A stretch of 40,790 nt of DNA from Lachnospiraceae bacterium (GCA_017619635.1 JAFZRZ010000021.1:1-40790); one strand, 5' to 3'; shown: positions 1 through 7,809, numbered from the stretch's first letter. Program-made: numbers and translations. The notes: generated by a model not told the origin, from the sequence alone.

Positions 1-141
1 AGCCAATCCTGCTGCATCATCTGCTGCACGGTTGATCTTATAACCTGAAGATAACTTCTCTGTGCTCTTTGCCTGTGTTGCTGTGTTTACTCCCAACATT
101 CTGTTGGAATTCATTGCTGTTAAATTGTGCTGTACTACCAT
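1..141 (-). CDS. hag: Flagellin, N-terminal 47 codons (runs off the left edge)
   Basis: Flagellin is the filament subunit exported through the flagellar type III apparatus. The 47 visible residues begin MVVQHNLTAMNSNRML and continue with a KLSSGYKINRAADDAAGLA segment, the conserved D0/D1 N-terminal helix of bacterial flagellins. The start ATG at 139-141 is preceded by a strong AAGGAGGA Shine-Dalgarno (149-155). The rest of the gene lies beyond base 1, so length and the variable region cannot be judged. A sigma-28-like promoter and a CsrA-type hairpin lie upstream, and the chaperone fliS and the CsrA antagonist fliW are encoded nearby. The identification is secure; whether this is the only flagellin of the cell is unknown. 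Confidence 0.95.
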   Translation of the reverse strand, partial: MVVQHNLTAMNSNRMLGVNTATQAKSTEKLSSGYKINRAADDAAGLA

Positions 142-312
142 AGTATTTCCTCCTTGAAATCATCACACCTCATCCTTGAGGCGGTTGCTAATCTACTTCA
201 CTTACGGCTCGCACATTCCGTTCGCTACGTAGTAGTTACTGCAGGCTTCATCATTGTGCGGATGAATCCACTCTGCTGCTATGTTAGCGACACTTCATCG
301 CTTACACATATT
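142..312 (-). promoter_or_regulatory. Long structured 5' leader of flagellin
   Basis: If transcription starts about 7 nt after the -10 box at 313-320, the flagellin mRNA has an untranslated leader of roughly 165 nt. Besides the CsrA-type hairpin (166-183) it can form AGCGA/TCGCT and TTCATC/GATGAA stems. I see no convincing ORF in it. Together with the promoter and the fliT terminator this accounts for the gene-free stretch 142-470. Confidence 0.5.
148..183 (-). promoter_or_regulatory. Putative CsrA-binding leader: GGA hairpin plus SD site
   Basis: On the minus strand, CGCCTCA (177-183) pairs with TGAGGTG (166-172) around a tetraloop AGGA (173-176), giving a 7-bp stem with one G-U pair and GGA exposed in the loop. 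A second CAAGGA (151-156) overlaps the Shine-Dalgarno. The two GGA cores are 22 nt apart. In Bacillus subtilis, CsrA represses hag by binding two such sites, one on the SD (established knowledge). Both sites match the CARGGA core of the CsrA consensus, and csrA itself lies at 3526-3747. Binding is inferred. Confidence 0.65.
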
Positions 313-339
313 ATATCGTACAAATAGTTTAAATGTTAA
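313..339 (-). promoter_or_regulatory. Sigma-28-like promoter of flagellin
   Basis: The minus strand reads TTAA (336-339), 15 nt, then TACGATAT (313-320). This resembles the sigma-28 pattern TAAA-N15-GCCGATAA and has the same -35 and spacing as the flaG promoter in this window. The -10 differs from the CCGATA core at one position. Confidence 0.5.
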
Positions 340-413
340 TAGCAATTACAACATAATTTTACATTTTTGTTAGATATCCACTATATAAGCTTGTATTTTT
401 ATACATAATACAC

Positions 414-452
414 AAAAACAGAGGCTTACCAAACTTGTAAACCTCTGTTTTT
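414..452 (-). terminator. Rho-independent terminator of the flaG-fliD-fliS-fliT operon
   Basis: AAAAACAGAGG (414-424) pairs with CCTCTGTTTTT (442-452). An inner TTAC/GTAA stem is joined by a U-G wobble in the minus-strand RNA, and a T run follows. It lies 18 nt beyond the stop of the fliT-like gene and insulates the flagellin promoter. Because both sides carry T runs it could act in both directions. Confidence 0.85.
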
Positions 453-470
453 AATGGTTTTATATTTGTA

Positions 471-944
471 TTAATGTTTGCTATCCATGATACTTACAGG
501 CGGAAGATTCATGCCTGACATATTTCTGTAATAGTCATATGCCGCTTTTGAACTTACCCTGTTTTTCTTAATCCCGTTTCTTTGCTTAGCAAAATATGCT
601 TCTATAAGTTTTTTGTTTCTAGCCTCCTGAGCCTGTACCGTAGCACTCAACTCTGTTATTTCAGATATCTTATCCTGGATAAGTTTAATCTTGTCAGAAT
701 ACTTTTCCTTATTGTTATTGAGTTCTTCCGATATCTCACTATACAATGATTCGAATCCTTCATCAAGCTTTATCAGTCTTTCAATAAGAACATCCTTTTC
801 CTCGATTGCCCCATCAAAACTATCCATATCCGGATCATCCAATTCAAAGGCTTCTCTCTGATCCTCATTGTACTTTTGTATATCCTTAAGGACTTGTATC
901 TTCATATCAAGGCTTTCAGATAATACATCCAAGCTATTCTTCAT
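471..944 (-). CDS. FliT/FlgN-like flagellar export chaperone candidate
   Basis: A 157-residue, highly charged, predicted all-helical protein (repeated E/K/D heptad-like stretches about residues 1-110) with a basic C-terminal tail containing KQRNGIKKNR. It has no signal peptide or membrane segment. Its start overlaps the end of fliS by 11 nt, so translation is coupled. In other Firmicutes fliT follows fliS at this place and encodes the FliD chaperone; size and helicity fit that role. Sequence similarity to FliT is too low to see by eye, so the name rests mainly on position. It could instead be a FlgN-like chaperone. The gene ends the operon, with a terminator directly downstream. Confidence 0.7.
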   Translation of the reverse strand: MKNSLDVLSESLDMKIQVLKDIQKYNEDQREAFELDDPDMDSFDGAIEEKDVLIERLIKLDEGFESLYSEISEELNNNKEKYSDKIKLIQDKISEITELSATVQAQEARNKKLIEAYFAKQRNGIKKNRVSSKAAYDYYRNMSGMNLPPVSIMDSKH

Positions 945-1329
945 TAGGCTTTTCCTTTCCGCTGTTGATCCTCATAACCTCTCTCCAAGTATCTCTTACG
1001 GAATGAAGGTGTCCATTGACTTCTTTAAGTATATCAACATCCTTTTTCAGATTAGCTTCAACAAGTCTCGTTCCAAGATAAGAATAGATATTTTCAAAAT
1101 CTTGAGCTACTGCATATTTCATATCAAGCGTTTGTCTGAGATAATCTATTATCCTCTGCGCCTTGATAATGTTTGTATGTGCTTTCTGCACGTCCTTATC
1201 TTCTATAGCCTTTTCAGCCACATTGCAAAACTTAATTGCTCCCTCATAAAGCATAAGTGTAAGTTCTGCAGGAGAAGCAGTCATCACCTTGTTGTTATTA
1301 TACTGTGCATAAGCATTGGGCAGTGCCAT
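934..1329 (-). CDS. fliS: Flagellar secretion chaperone FliS
   Basis: FliS (131 residues) binds the C-terminal helix of flagellin in the cytoplasm and keeps it unpolymerised until export; in Bacillus it also helps FliW bind flagellin. The family signature is clear: MALPNAYAQYNNNKVMTASP near the N-terminus, followed by ELTLMLYEGAIKF and a four-helix pattern to about residue 120. Length matches the family (about 125-135). The start lies 1 nt after the fliD stop, and its SD (AGGAGGA) lies inside the last codons of fliD, indicating coupled translation. It is third in the flaG-fliD-fliS-fliT unit. Confidence 0.96.
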   Translation of the reverse strand: MALPNAYAQYNNNKVMTASPAELTLMLYEGAIKFCNVAEKAIEDKDVQKAHTNIIKAQRIIDYLRQTLDMKYAVAQDFENIYSYLGTRLVEANLKKDVDILKEVNGHLHSVRDTWREVMRINSGKEKPNEE

Positions 1330-1330
1330 T

Positions 1331-2893
1331 TTATCTTGATCCTCCTAACATAGCGGTTACAGCATTTGTATTACTCTGCATCTTAGCCATTGCGGTTTCC
1401 ATCTTCGAAAACTTCTTATACCATTTATCTTCGTAATCGTTAAGCTTCTTTTCCATGTCAGCGATCTTACTTGTAAAGTCTGTATACTCAGTTTTCATCT
1501 TCTTATCATCAAAGAAGCTTCCAAATGATCTGTATCCATCCACTGACTTAGACATATCAGTCATCTTATCATACAGATTCTGAGATAGCTTTGTGAAGAA
1601 GTCAACAACAGTTGAAGGGTCATTTGCTATCATGCTCTTAAGCTTATCAGCATTACCAGAAGTATCCCCATCATCAGGATCTCCATCTATGTGATATGCA
1701 TTCTTCTCATTATCAGGAGCGTTAAAATATCCAAGCTTTTCTATACCGAAATCACTTAAATACAGCGTCTTTCCACCCACGCTTATACCTGATGACATGA
1801 TTTCTCTGAGTCCCGAACTAACAGAGCTGAGATTTTCATCTCTTCTTAAAATAGAAGATTTCAACTTATTCTCCCAATCTTCTACTTCTTTGTCACTGAG
1901 TGCATACTTCTCATCATCTGTAAGTGGTTCCAACTTACTATCTTCGGCATTATACAGCTTATCCATCTCATTGATAATGCTGTTATATTCCTTAAGGAAC
2001 TTCTTTACCATATCATAGATACCATCGGTATCATCCTGAGTGGTAACTGTGACCTTTTCTCCATCTTTGGTCTCTTTATTAGCTGTTATCGTAAGACCAT
2101 TAATCTCGAATGTATTTGTTGAGTTTTTGAATTCTGCATCGTTTAGCTTTATGATAGCGTCCTGAGCTTTTACCTTGGTAGAGCTGTTTCCCTTAAGATT
2201 AGTTGCATTCCATTTGGTTGCTGCCTCAGCCTTCTGCTCATCGCTCATAAGTCCAAGAGCAGACAAAGCTTTTGAACTGTTTAAACCGGTTGCATCTATC
2301 GAGAATTCACTCGCCTCGCCTGAGTTCTTAGCACTAACAAAGAATCTTTGGCTCTTTTCATCAAAGTTTGCATTGAGTCCGGCATCCTTAAGTTCATTAA
2401 GTACATCAGATATTGTTGTATCTGCTGTAAATTCAATATTCTTAGATTCACCGCCTACAGTGAGTTTGAATTTTCCGCTACCATTGATACCAAGATCACT
2501 CATCGTTGTAAGCGCAGTATGCCCACCTGACTTACCACTTGTATTGGTAACTTCTCCGCCTGTAAGATAAGCTGTCTTTGCAAGTTGCTTTACCTCAAGA
2601 GTCTGTACACTGTTTGTTGCCTTATCGCCGGTAATTATGCTTGCAACACTAGAGTCAGATATCTTTGTGGTCTTTTTTGAATATGCAGAACTAAAACGCA
2701 TAGTAGAAAGATATTTAGTCTGTAATCCTTTCAGTTTAGTATTTAGATCCTTCCACGCATTCTGCTTGTAATCAAGTTTCTTTTGATTTTTCTTAACAGT
2801 ATCAACCTTCTTTTGTCTTGCCTCAACAAGCTGGCTGATAATGCTCTCTGTATCCATACCGGACATCAATCCGGATAATCTTGTTCCTGCCAT
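1331..2893 (-). CDS. fliD: Flagellar hook-associated protein 2 (filament cap) FliD
   Basis: FliD forms the pentameric cap that folds flagellin at the filament tip. The 520-residue protein starts MAGTRLSGLMSGMDTESII, matching the conserved FliD N-terminus (SGLxSGxDT), followed by a helical segment to about residue 90. The C-terminus (about residues 420-515) is again helical, with NLYDKMTDMSKSVDGYRSF and coiled-coil-like repeats of the D0/D1 domain. Length is close to B. subtilis FliD (about 500). The SD AAGGAGGA lies just upstream. It follows flaG by 11 nt and abuts fliS. Confidence 0.96.
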   Translation of the reverse strand: MAGTRLSGLMSGMDTESIISQLVEARQKKVDTVKKNQKKLDYKQNAWKDLNTKLKGLQTKYLSTMRFSSAYSKKTTKISDSSVASIITGDKATNSVQTLEVKQLAKTAYLTGGEVTNTSGKSGGHTALTTMSDLGINGSGKFKLTVGGESKNIEFTADTTISDVLNELKDAGLNANFDEKSQRFFVSAKNSGEASEFSIDATGLNSSKALSALGLMSDEQKAEAATKWNATNLKGNSSTKVKAQDAIIKLNDAEFKNSTNTFEINGLTITANKETKDGEKVTVTTQDDTDGIYDMVKKFLKEYNSIINEMDKLYNAEDSKLEPLTDDEKYALSDKEVEDWENKLKSSILRRDENLSSVSSGLREIMSSGISVGGKTLYLSDFGIEKLGYFNAPDNEKNAYHIDGDPDDGDTSGNADKLKSMIANDPSTVVDFFTKLSQNLYDKMTDMSKSVDGYRSFGSFFDDKKMKTEYTDFTSKIADMEKKLNDYEDKWYKKFSKMETAMAKMQSNTNAVTAMLGGSR

Positions 2894-2904
2894 AGGTATC
2901 CTCC

Positions 2905-3345
2905 TTATCTCTTCTCATCAACAAGGATTCCTGCCATCTCCCACATCTTTGCTATCATATCGAGAGTCTTCTCTGGTGGAAGTTCTTTTATTACTTTCTT
3001 GGTATCCTTATCTACTATCTTGATAGTTACTCTGTTGGTACCCTCATGTATACCAAATATAGCTTCATTATTTGATGACATCTTATTGATATTCTCAACA
3101 GCTTTCTTGATGGCATCATTTTCCGCTTTGGTATTTTCTCTTTCTTGCTCTTCCTTCTTCTTTTCCTGGGTATCACTTTCGGATGCCTTTGCTATCTCCG
3201 CAGTTGTCTTATCAATCTTCGGAGTAGCCGAATCAGCCGAGATTACATCCATGTTCTCAGCTTCTCTTTGTGTTGATATAGGTTGAACCCTAACGGTTGA
3301 CTGCATCTGCATGGCTGTCATGGTTCCGATCGGTTCTACTGCCAT
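2905..3345 (-). CDS. flaG: FlaG family flagellar protein
   Basis: FlaG proteins affect filament length or assembly; their exact role is unsettled. The predicted protein has 146 residues. The first about 85 are a low-complexity, charged segment (KKKEEQERENTKAEN). The C-terminal about 60 form the FlaG domain, with VTIKIVDKDTKKVIKELPPE, a typical core of the family. I chose the ATG at 3343-3345 because AAGGAGG sits 8 nt upstream; a GTG at 3352-3354 overlaps that SD and is unlikely. It is the first gene of the flaG-fliD-fliS-fliT unit, with a sigma-28-like promoter and CsrA-like sites in its leader. Confidence 0.88.
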   Translation of the reverse strand: MAVEPIGTMTAMQMQSTVRVQPISTQREAENMDVISADSATPKIDKTTAEIAKASESDTQEKKKEEQERENTKAENDAIKKAVENINKMSSNNEAIFGIHEGTNRVTIKIVDKDTKKVIKELPPEKTLDMIAKMWEMAGILVDEKR

Positions 3346-3352
3346 ATAAGTC

Positions 3353-3362
3353 ACCTCCTTGT
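3353..3362 (-). promoter_or_regulatory. CsrA-like site overlapping the flaG Shine-Dalgarno
   Basis: The minus strand reads ACAAGGAGGT, one mismatch from the CsrA core ACARGGATGT, and covers the flaG SD. Another GGGGATGTG lies upstream at 3411-3419, giving a possible second site for a CsrA dimer. This is inferred from sequence only; a strong SD looks similar by chance. Confidence 0.4.
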
Positions 3363-3451
3363 GCTTAGTCCCTTTCTAACTTATAAAGTCTACTATATGC
3401 CGGGTATGATCACATCCCCAGCACAAATGCTATTTCATGGTTTCAACTAAT

Positions 3452-3478
3452 ATATCGGACAAAAATTAATATAATTAA
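3452..3478 (-). promoter_or_regulatory. Sigma-28-like promoter of flaG-fliD-fliS-fliT
   Basis: The minus strand reads TTAA (3475-3478), 15 nt, then TCCGATAT (3452-3459), a good match to TAAA-N15-GCCGATAA. It predicts a flaG leader of about 100 nt. Confidence 0.65.
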
Positions 3479-3491
3479 CCCTTGTCCGATA
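3453..3491. repeat. 10-bp inverted repeat carrying two opposed sigma-28 -10 boxes
   Basis: TATCGGACAA (3453-3462) and TTGTCCGATA (3482-3491) are perfect inverted copies separated by 19 nt. Each holds a CCGATA -10 core, and each has TTAA at the right distance. The plus-strand copy reads TTAA (3466-3469), N15, TCCGATAA (3485-3492). It could be a bidirectional promoter, or a hairpin at the end of the csrA transcript; no T run follows on the minus strand. Confidence 0.6.
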
Positions 3492-3525
3492 ACTTTTTGA
3501 TCTTTATTGATAATATCAATGATCC

Positions 3526-3747
3526 CTATTTCTTAAAGAAGTCATTCAACGCATTCAAACTATCTGAATTCATAGCCTCTTCATTTTCTTTCTGAATCTG
3601 GAGATATACTTCCTTACGATATACAGGAACTTCTTTGGGCGCTGATACCCCAATCTTTATCTGATCGCCCTTCACCTCAAGAACAGTGATCTCTATGTTG
3701 TTATTGATGACGATAGCCTCGCCTTTTTTTCTTGATAATGCTAACAT
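3526..3747 (-). CDS. csrA: Carbon storage regulator / translational repressor CsrA
   Basis: CsrA is a small dimeric RNA-binding protein that blocks ribosome access on target mRNAs, in Firmicutes chiefly flagellin. The 73-residue protein starts MLALSRKKGEAIVINNNIEI and keeps the IKIGVSAPKEVPVYRKEVY core, including the Arg of the RNA-binding strand. The length is normal. The gene starts 1 nt after fliW, with its AAGGAGGAGG SD inside the fliW 3' end, so the regulator and its protein antagonist are made together. Likely targets in this window are the flagellin and flaG leaders. Confidence 0.97.
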   Translation of the reverse strand: MLALSRKKGEAIVINNNIEITVLEVKGDQIKIGVSAPKEVPVYRKEVYLQIQKENEEAMNSDSLNALNDFFKK

Positions 3748-3748
3748 A

Positions 3749-4207
3749 TTACGCCTCCTCCTTCATTTTTTTAAGTATTTCATATATAGGGAAGCGTACA
3801 GGATACTTATCAGAATCCACTATCACCTGCGCCGCCATACGTGTATCGGCATTTATAACAAAAGGTGCCTGCAGATTGACTGTCATATTCTCGATCTGAT
3901 TCGGAACTGTTATGGTTACCAATACAAGAGTGTTGTCATCTTTCAGTGTCCCAAGACCTTTTAGTAACTCATCATCTACGGTCGGATTATAATCCGATAC
4001 TACAGCAAGCGGATCGATAACAGGCATTGCAAAGTTTGTCTCCTGCAAAGACTGCATCCAACGGATACCTCCTGTCGGTCCATTGTCTTCATCGTGAACC
4101 AAAGCAAAATCAGTCAGATCGGGAAATCCAACAATCCCCTTAGGGAAGCGTATGATCTTATCTTCTGCTATATCAACTGTGCCAAATATCCTTGTTTCTA
4201 CTCTCAT
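3749..4207 (-). CDS. fliW: Flagellar assembly factor FliW
   Basis: FliW binds either flagellin or CsrA. When flagellin is exported, freed FliW sequesters CsrA and allows more flagellin translation. The 152-residue protein begins MRVETRIFGTVDIAEDKIIR, followed by FPKGIVGFPDLTDFAL and a C-terminal LQAPFVINADTRMAAQVI, all typical of FliW. I take the ATG at 4205-4207, with AAAGGA about 11 nt upstream. A TTG three codons earlier lies too close to that SD. Length is near B. subtilis FliW (143). It lies between flgL and csrA, as in Bacillus. Confidence 0.95.
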   Translation of the reverse strand: MRVETRIFGTVDIAEDKIIRFPKGIVGFPDLTDFALVHDEDNGPTGGIRWMQSLQETNFAMPVIDPLAVVSDYNPTVDDELLKGLGTLKDDNTLVLVTITVPNQIENMTVNLQAPFVINADTRMAAQVIVDSDKYPVRFPIYEILKKMKEEA

Positions 4208-4268
4208 TGTCCCCAATCCTTTCTTAAATATGTAGTTTTATCAGCTAACTACCATTATTTTACTATAT

Positions 4269-5831
4269 TTACAGATAATTTACCAGCGAAGTCTGTAAGA
4301 TCTTACCCGTTGCCATTAATGCTGCTTCGTATGCCATATTTGCTCCCTGCAGTTCTATTGCCGCGTCACTCAGATCCACATTTTCATTTTCTGACTGAAG
4401 TTCCTCAAAAGAAGTTTTTTGGCTCATAAGTCTGTTTTCAATGAGTTCGAGCTTCTTCATCCTGGTTCCGCATCGTGTTGTTGCATAATTGACATTATCA
4501 AGATGTTTCTGCATGTTTGTTATATTACCTTCAAACAGCTTCTGTCTCTTTTCATTAAGATATGTAAGAGCTTTCTGGGCAGCTTCAAGCTGATCTCTTA
4601 AAGTTGCAGTCTTAGCAGCATCATTGCTGTTCTTCTCGACCAGGCCCTTGATATCGGTGATCTTATTCTCAATAACGTTGATCTCTTCAAGAACATTTAT
4701 AAGATCATCAACATCTCTGCCGATATCATGAGTAAACACCTCATCCGCTGTAGTATTGACTCTGATTGCCTGATTCATACCCACGTCATATTCTATAGCT
4801 TGTTTCTCCCTATTTATATCAGTAAGGTATGCTGCGTTATAAACTATATGATTTGCAGGATCTGCATCTGTTTTATCTGTACATGCAAAATAGTGTTCAG
4901 GTTTAAGATCCCCAACTACCCAGTTACTCTTCTCATAAGTTATTCTGAACTCACCTTCGTTTATATTTGTAGTAGTTTCGTCATCCTGAAGGTTCATGAT
5001 CTTCTCATACAGATTCTTTCCTATGAGCAGCTCACCTGTCTCTTTGATCAGAACACATTTGTCTTCATTACCGGGTTGTGTTATCTCTATATACGGATCC
5101 GGCGTGTCTGTTTTTGATGCTATGGTTGCTGTTGCACTTATGCTTCCGTCGACTGATGTGATCGTAGGTGCCACTGTTGCAGTCTCATCATCAAGGTTTT
5201 TATATGCAAGCCTGATACGGTATACATCATATTCCTTAACAGCTGCCTCCTGTATTGAAGAAGCCGGCGTAGAATCAAAGTTTGCATCAGTGATATTCTC
5301 AACACCTGCTGTATCAATTCTTTTGATGGTATCAACAGCATTACTCTCAAGCTGCTCAGTTATAGAATATGTTTTGGTTTCAGCTTTTGTGAACTTCAAT
5401 GTGCTGTCTGTACGATATCCGGTGAACACAGAGCGTCCTGCATAGTCAGCATTACCGGTGGCGTACACCTCTTCTTTGAGAGATTTGAGTGCATCAAGTA
5501 TTGTATTTCTGTCAGAAGATGTCAGTTTTTCAGAGGAACCTTTCTGACACTGATCTTTCATGTCGGTTATTACCTCAGTAACACTTGACAAAGCGTCTTC
5601 TGTTATCTGCATCCAGCTCTGGGCATCAGGTATATTCTTCTCATAATACTGTGTTACCTGACTTACATTGGTACGCAGTCTTAACGCTCTTATAGCAACG
5701 ATAGGATCTTCTGAAGGCCTGTTTATCTTCTTTTGCGTTCCCATCTGGTTGGAAAGCTTGTCCTGAAGAACCTTATTGTTGTTTATATTCATTCTTGTAT
5801 TGTTCTGTATGACTTTTGTGGTTATTCTCAT
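4269..5831 (-). CDS. flgL: Flagellar hook-associated protein 3 FlgL
   Basis: FlgL is the hook-filament junction protein next to the filament. The N-terminus MRITTKVIQNNTRMNINNNK and the downstream INRPSEDPIVAIRALRLR are the conserved flagellin-like D0/D1 region. The C-terminus (about residues 455-520), with ELQSENENVDLSDAAIELQ and a Leu-rich end, is equally typical. At 520 residues it is much longer than B. subtilis FlgL (about 300). The excess is a central domain of about 230 residues (about 140-370) rich in Thr/Asp/Ala, presumably surface-exposed. The start is supported by GAGGT upstream. It follows flgK by 23 nt. Confidence 0.95.
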   Translation of the reverse strand: MRITTKVIQNNTRMNINNNKVLQDKLSNQMGTQKKINRPSEDPIVAIRALRLRTNVSQVTQYYEKNIPDAQSWMQITEDALSSVTEVITDMKDQCQKGSSEKLTSSDRNTILDALKSLKEEVYATGNADYAGRSVFTGYRTDSTLKFTKAETKTYSITEQLESNAVDTIKRIDTAGVENITDANFDSTPASSIQEAAVKEYDVYRIRLAYKNLDDETATVAPTITSVDGSISATATIASKTDTPDPYIEITQPGNEDKCVLIKETGELLIGKNLYEKIMNLQDDETTTNINEGEFRITYEKSNWVVGDLKPEHYFACTDKTDADPANHIVYNAAYLTDINREKQAIEYDVGMNQAIRVNTTADEVFTHDIGRDVDDLINVLEEINVIENKITDIKGLVEKNSNDAAKTATLRDQLEAAQKALTYLNEKRQKLFEGNITNMQKHLDNVNYATTRCGTRMKKLELIENRLMSQKTSFEELQSENENVDLSDAAIELQGANMAYEAALMATGKILQTSLVNYL

Positions 5832-5854
5832 AGTCCTACCTCACTGTGCTAAGA

Positions 5855-7786
5855 TCATACTCCTGTCTGAAGGATCAGTCTGTCATAGACTTCCGTCAGT
5901 GTCTGAATCATCTTTGATGCAAGAGTATATGCATTCTGATACTTAACAAGATTTACCGCTTCATCATCGGTATCAACTCCTGATATAGCGGTTCTTTGGT
6001 TGTTTATCGATTTTCCTATGTTATCGTAATTATCATAGAAGGTCTGAGCCCTGTTACCGTTAAGAGCTACATCTGAGAGCATACATGTAAGGAATTCACA
6101 GGTTGCGGCTCCTCTGTAGCTTGCTATATCACTGTCATTTGTCATATTGATAAAATCAGCTACCAGACTGTAATCATCCACGCCTTCTGCCGGATCCTTT
6201 TTTGTCGCGAGCAGATTGGAATTGGTTATAAGGCTCTGATGAACCGTAAAGTTCTTTGCTGTAACTCTATAGTAACTGTCATCTGTATCCTTGATGGTCG
6301 CAGTGATATTGTTTCCAAGTTCATCATTGTATTCGCTTGTAACATTTATCTGTGTATTAGTAGTAGGTTCATCACCGGTAAACATCAGCATTCCAGCCTT
6401 ACCGTCTGATGTGTATCCACTCCTTAAGATCGAATTTACTGCATTAGAGAAGATCCTTACCCACTCATTCATCTGCTGCTGATAGTAAGGTATACCCTGA
6501 TACTTGACTACGTTACCTATCTCAGCTTCCTTACCCTGTTTGTTACCTGTGACTGTCTCTCCTGTAAACCCTGTATTTATCACAAACTCATATGTGCATT
6601 TATTGGTTGTCGCATCATATGAATATGTCCATGAATCATAATAGAACTCCTGATTTCCAAGTGCGATGATACCGCCATTATCTGACATATTTGATTTATC
6701 AAGATCCATCAGATAATCAAGATCTGTACTAACCGTAACTATCTGTGTTCCTGTCGACATATCAGGTGTACCTACAGATTCAATGGTTCCTCTGAAGTTC
6801 TCTCCGTTGTTACCGTCTCTCATCTGAACAAGTCCCATAAGATCTCCGCCAAGAAGAGGATTGTACAGATTGAACTTATCTCCTACATCTTCCGTGGTCT
6901 TATTCGAGATCCAATATACATCATAGAGACCGTCTATATCTGTCTGATTTACTTTCTCGCTGTGGCTAACACTGTTGTTATCACTCTGTCTTGCGATACA
7001 TTTAAGGTTCTTACTCTCATCAGTATCAACCAGCATATGTCCGCCGGCGATCTTTATGATGTACTGATTGCCGCCTGTTTCTCTGGTAGGATCGTTACTG
7101 TCAACGATCGGATATTCACCAACCTCAACACTTACTATCTTTGAAAGATCATCAACAAGAAGAGTTCGTCTGTCTCTGAGTTCATTTGCTCTGCTTCCTG
7201 AAAGTTCAATAACGTTTATCTGCTTGTTAAGAGCAGCTATCTCGTCAGCCAGTGAATTTATTGCATCAACCTTAACCTTTATCTCAGCATTGACATCTTT
7301 CTGAACAAGTTCCATGTTAACAGCCATGTTGTTGAAATACTGTGTAAGGTTATCAGCAAGACCTACAAACTGAGCTTTGGTAGAATCACTCGCAGGATTC
7401 TTCTTAACTTCCTGAAGAGCATCCATCATCTTGTTAAATACTGTGGTGAAACCTTCAGTCGTATCATCATCCTTGAAGTAATCCTCGATCTGAGTCATGT
7501 AGTACTGCTTCATGTTGAACTCACCGACTCTTGAATTGTTAGCCCAGTACTTGTTGTCGTAAAAATCGTCATGTATCCTTTCGATCGTGAGAACATCAAC
7601 ACCTGCACCCGCACAACCATATGTGGTAAATGTCCTGATAGCTGCAGCTGCAACCTGATTTACTTCCTGACGGCTGTAACCTTCAGTTTCCGCATTTGCT
7701 ATGTTATTTGCTGTTGTATTAAGGCCTGCATTTGCACCAAGCAAACCTGTATATGCTATATTAAGTCCAAAAAATTGTGAAGGCAT
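5855..7786 (-). CDS. flgK: Flagellar hook-associated protein 1 FlgK (larger copy)
   Basis: FlgK is the hook-proximal junction protein. This 643-residue copy has the N-terminal rod/hook signature GLLGANAGLNTTANNIANAE followed by TEGYSRQEV, the conserved HAP1 segment ELRDRRTLLVDDLSKIV (about residues 200-217), and a C-terminal VNLVKYQNAYTLASKMIQTL. It carries extra central sequence (about residues 230-480) compared with the downstream-oriented paralogue. It is the second of two adjacent flgK genes in transcription order. AAAGGAG precedes the ATG. Whether both proteins enter the same junction is unknown. Confidence 0.94.
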   Translation of the reverse strand: MPSQFFGLNIAYTGLLGANAGLNTTANNIANAETEGYSRQEVNQVAAAAIRTFTTYGCAGAGVDVLTIERIHDDFYDNKYWANNSRVGEFNMKQYYMTQIEDYFKDDDTTEGFTTVFNKMMDALQEVKKNPASDSTKAQFVGLADNLTQYFNNMAVNMELVQKDVNAEIKVKVDAINSLADEIAALNKQINVIELSGSRANELRDRRTLLVDDLSKIVSVEVGEYPIVDSNDPTRETGGNQYIIKIAGGHMLVDTDESKNLKCIARQSDNNSVSHSEKVNQTDIDGLYDVYWISNKTTEDVGDKFNLYNPLLGGDLMGLVQMRDGNNGENFRGTIESVGTPDMSTGTQIVTVSTDLDYLMDLDKSNMSDNGGIIALGNQEFYYDSWTYSYDATTNKCTYEFVINTGFTGETVTGNKQGKEAEIGNVVKYQGIPYYQQQMNEWVRIFSNAVNSILRSGYTSDGKAGMLMFTGDEPTTNTQINVTSEYNDELGNNITATIKDTDDSYYRVTAKNFTVHQSLITNSNLLATKKDPAEGVDDYSLVADFINMTNDSDIASYRGAATCEFLTCMLSDVALNGNRAQTFYDNYDNIGKSINNQRTAISGVDTDDEAVNLVKYQNAYTLASKMIQTLTEVYDRLILQTGV

Positions 7787-7809
7787 GTATGCTCTCCTTT
7801 CTTAGGATA

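Noticed and set aside
336..361. Alternative sigma-28-like pair TAAA (358-361) and GCTATTAA (336-343) upstream of flagellin
   Set aside because: The spacer is 14 nt and the -10 matches only 5/8; the TTAA-N15-TACGATAT site at 313-339 is better and mirrors the flaG promoter.
2175..2570. Plus-strand open frames across the flagellar genes (for example antisense to fliD, flgL and flgK)
   Set aside because: They lack SDs and family motifs, and lie opposite strongly supported genes; they reflect codon bias of the minus-strand genes.
3529..3543. Palindrome-like bases near the csrA stop as a terminator
   Set aside because: The short A/T hairpin near 3500-3520 has no T run and a weak stem, so no csrA terminator is called.
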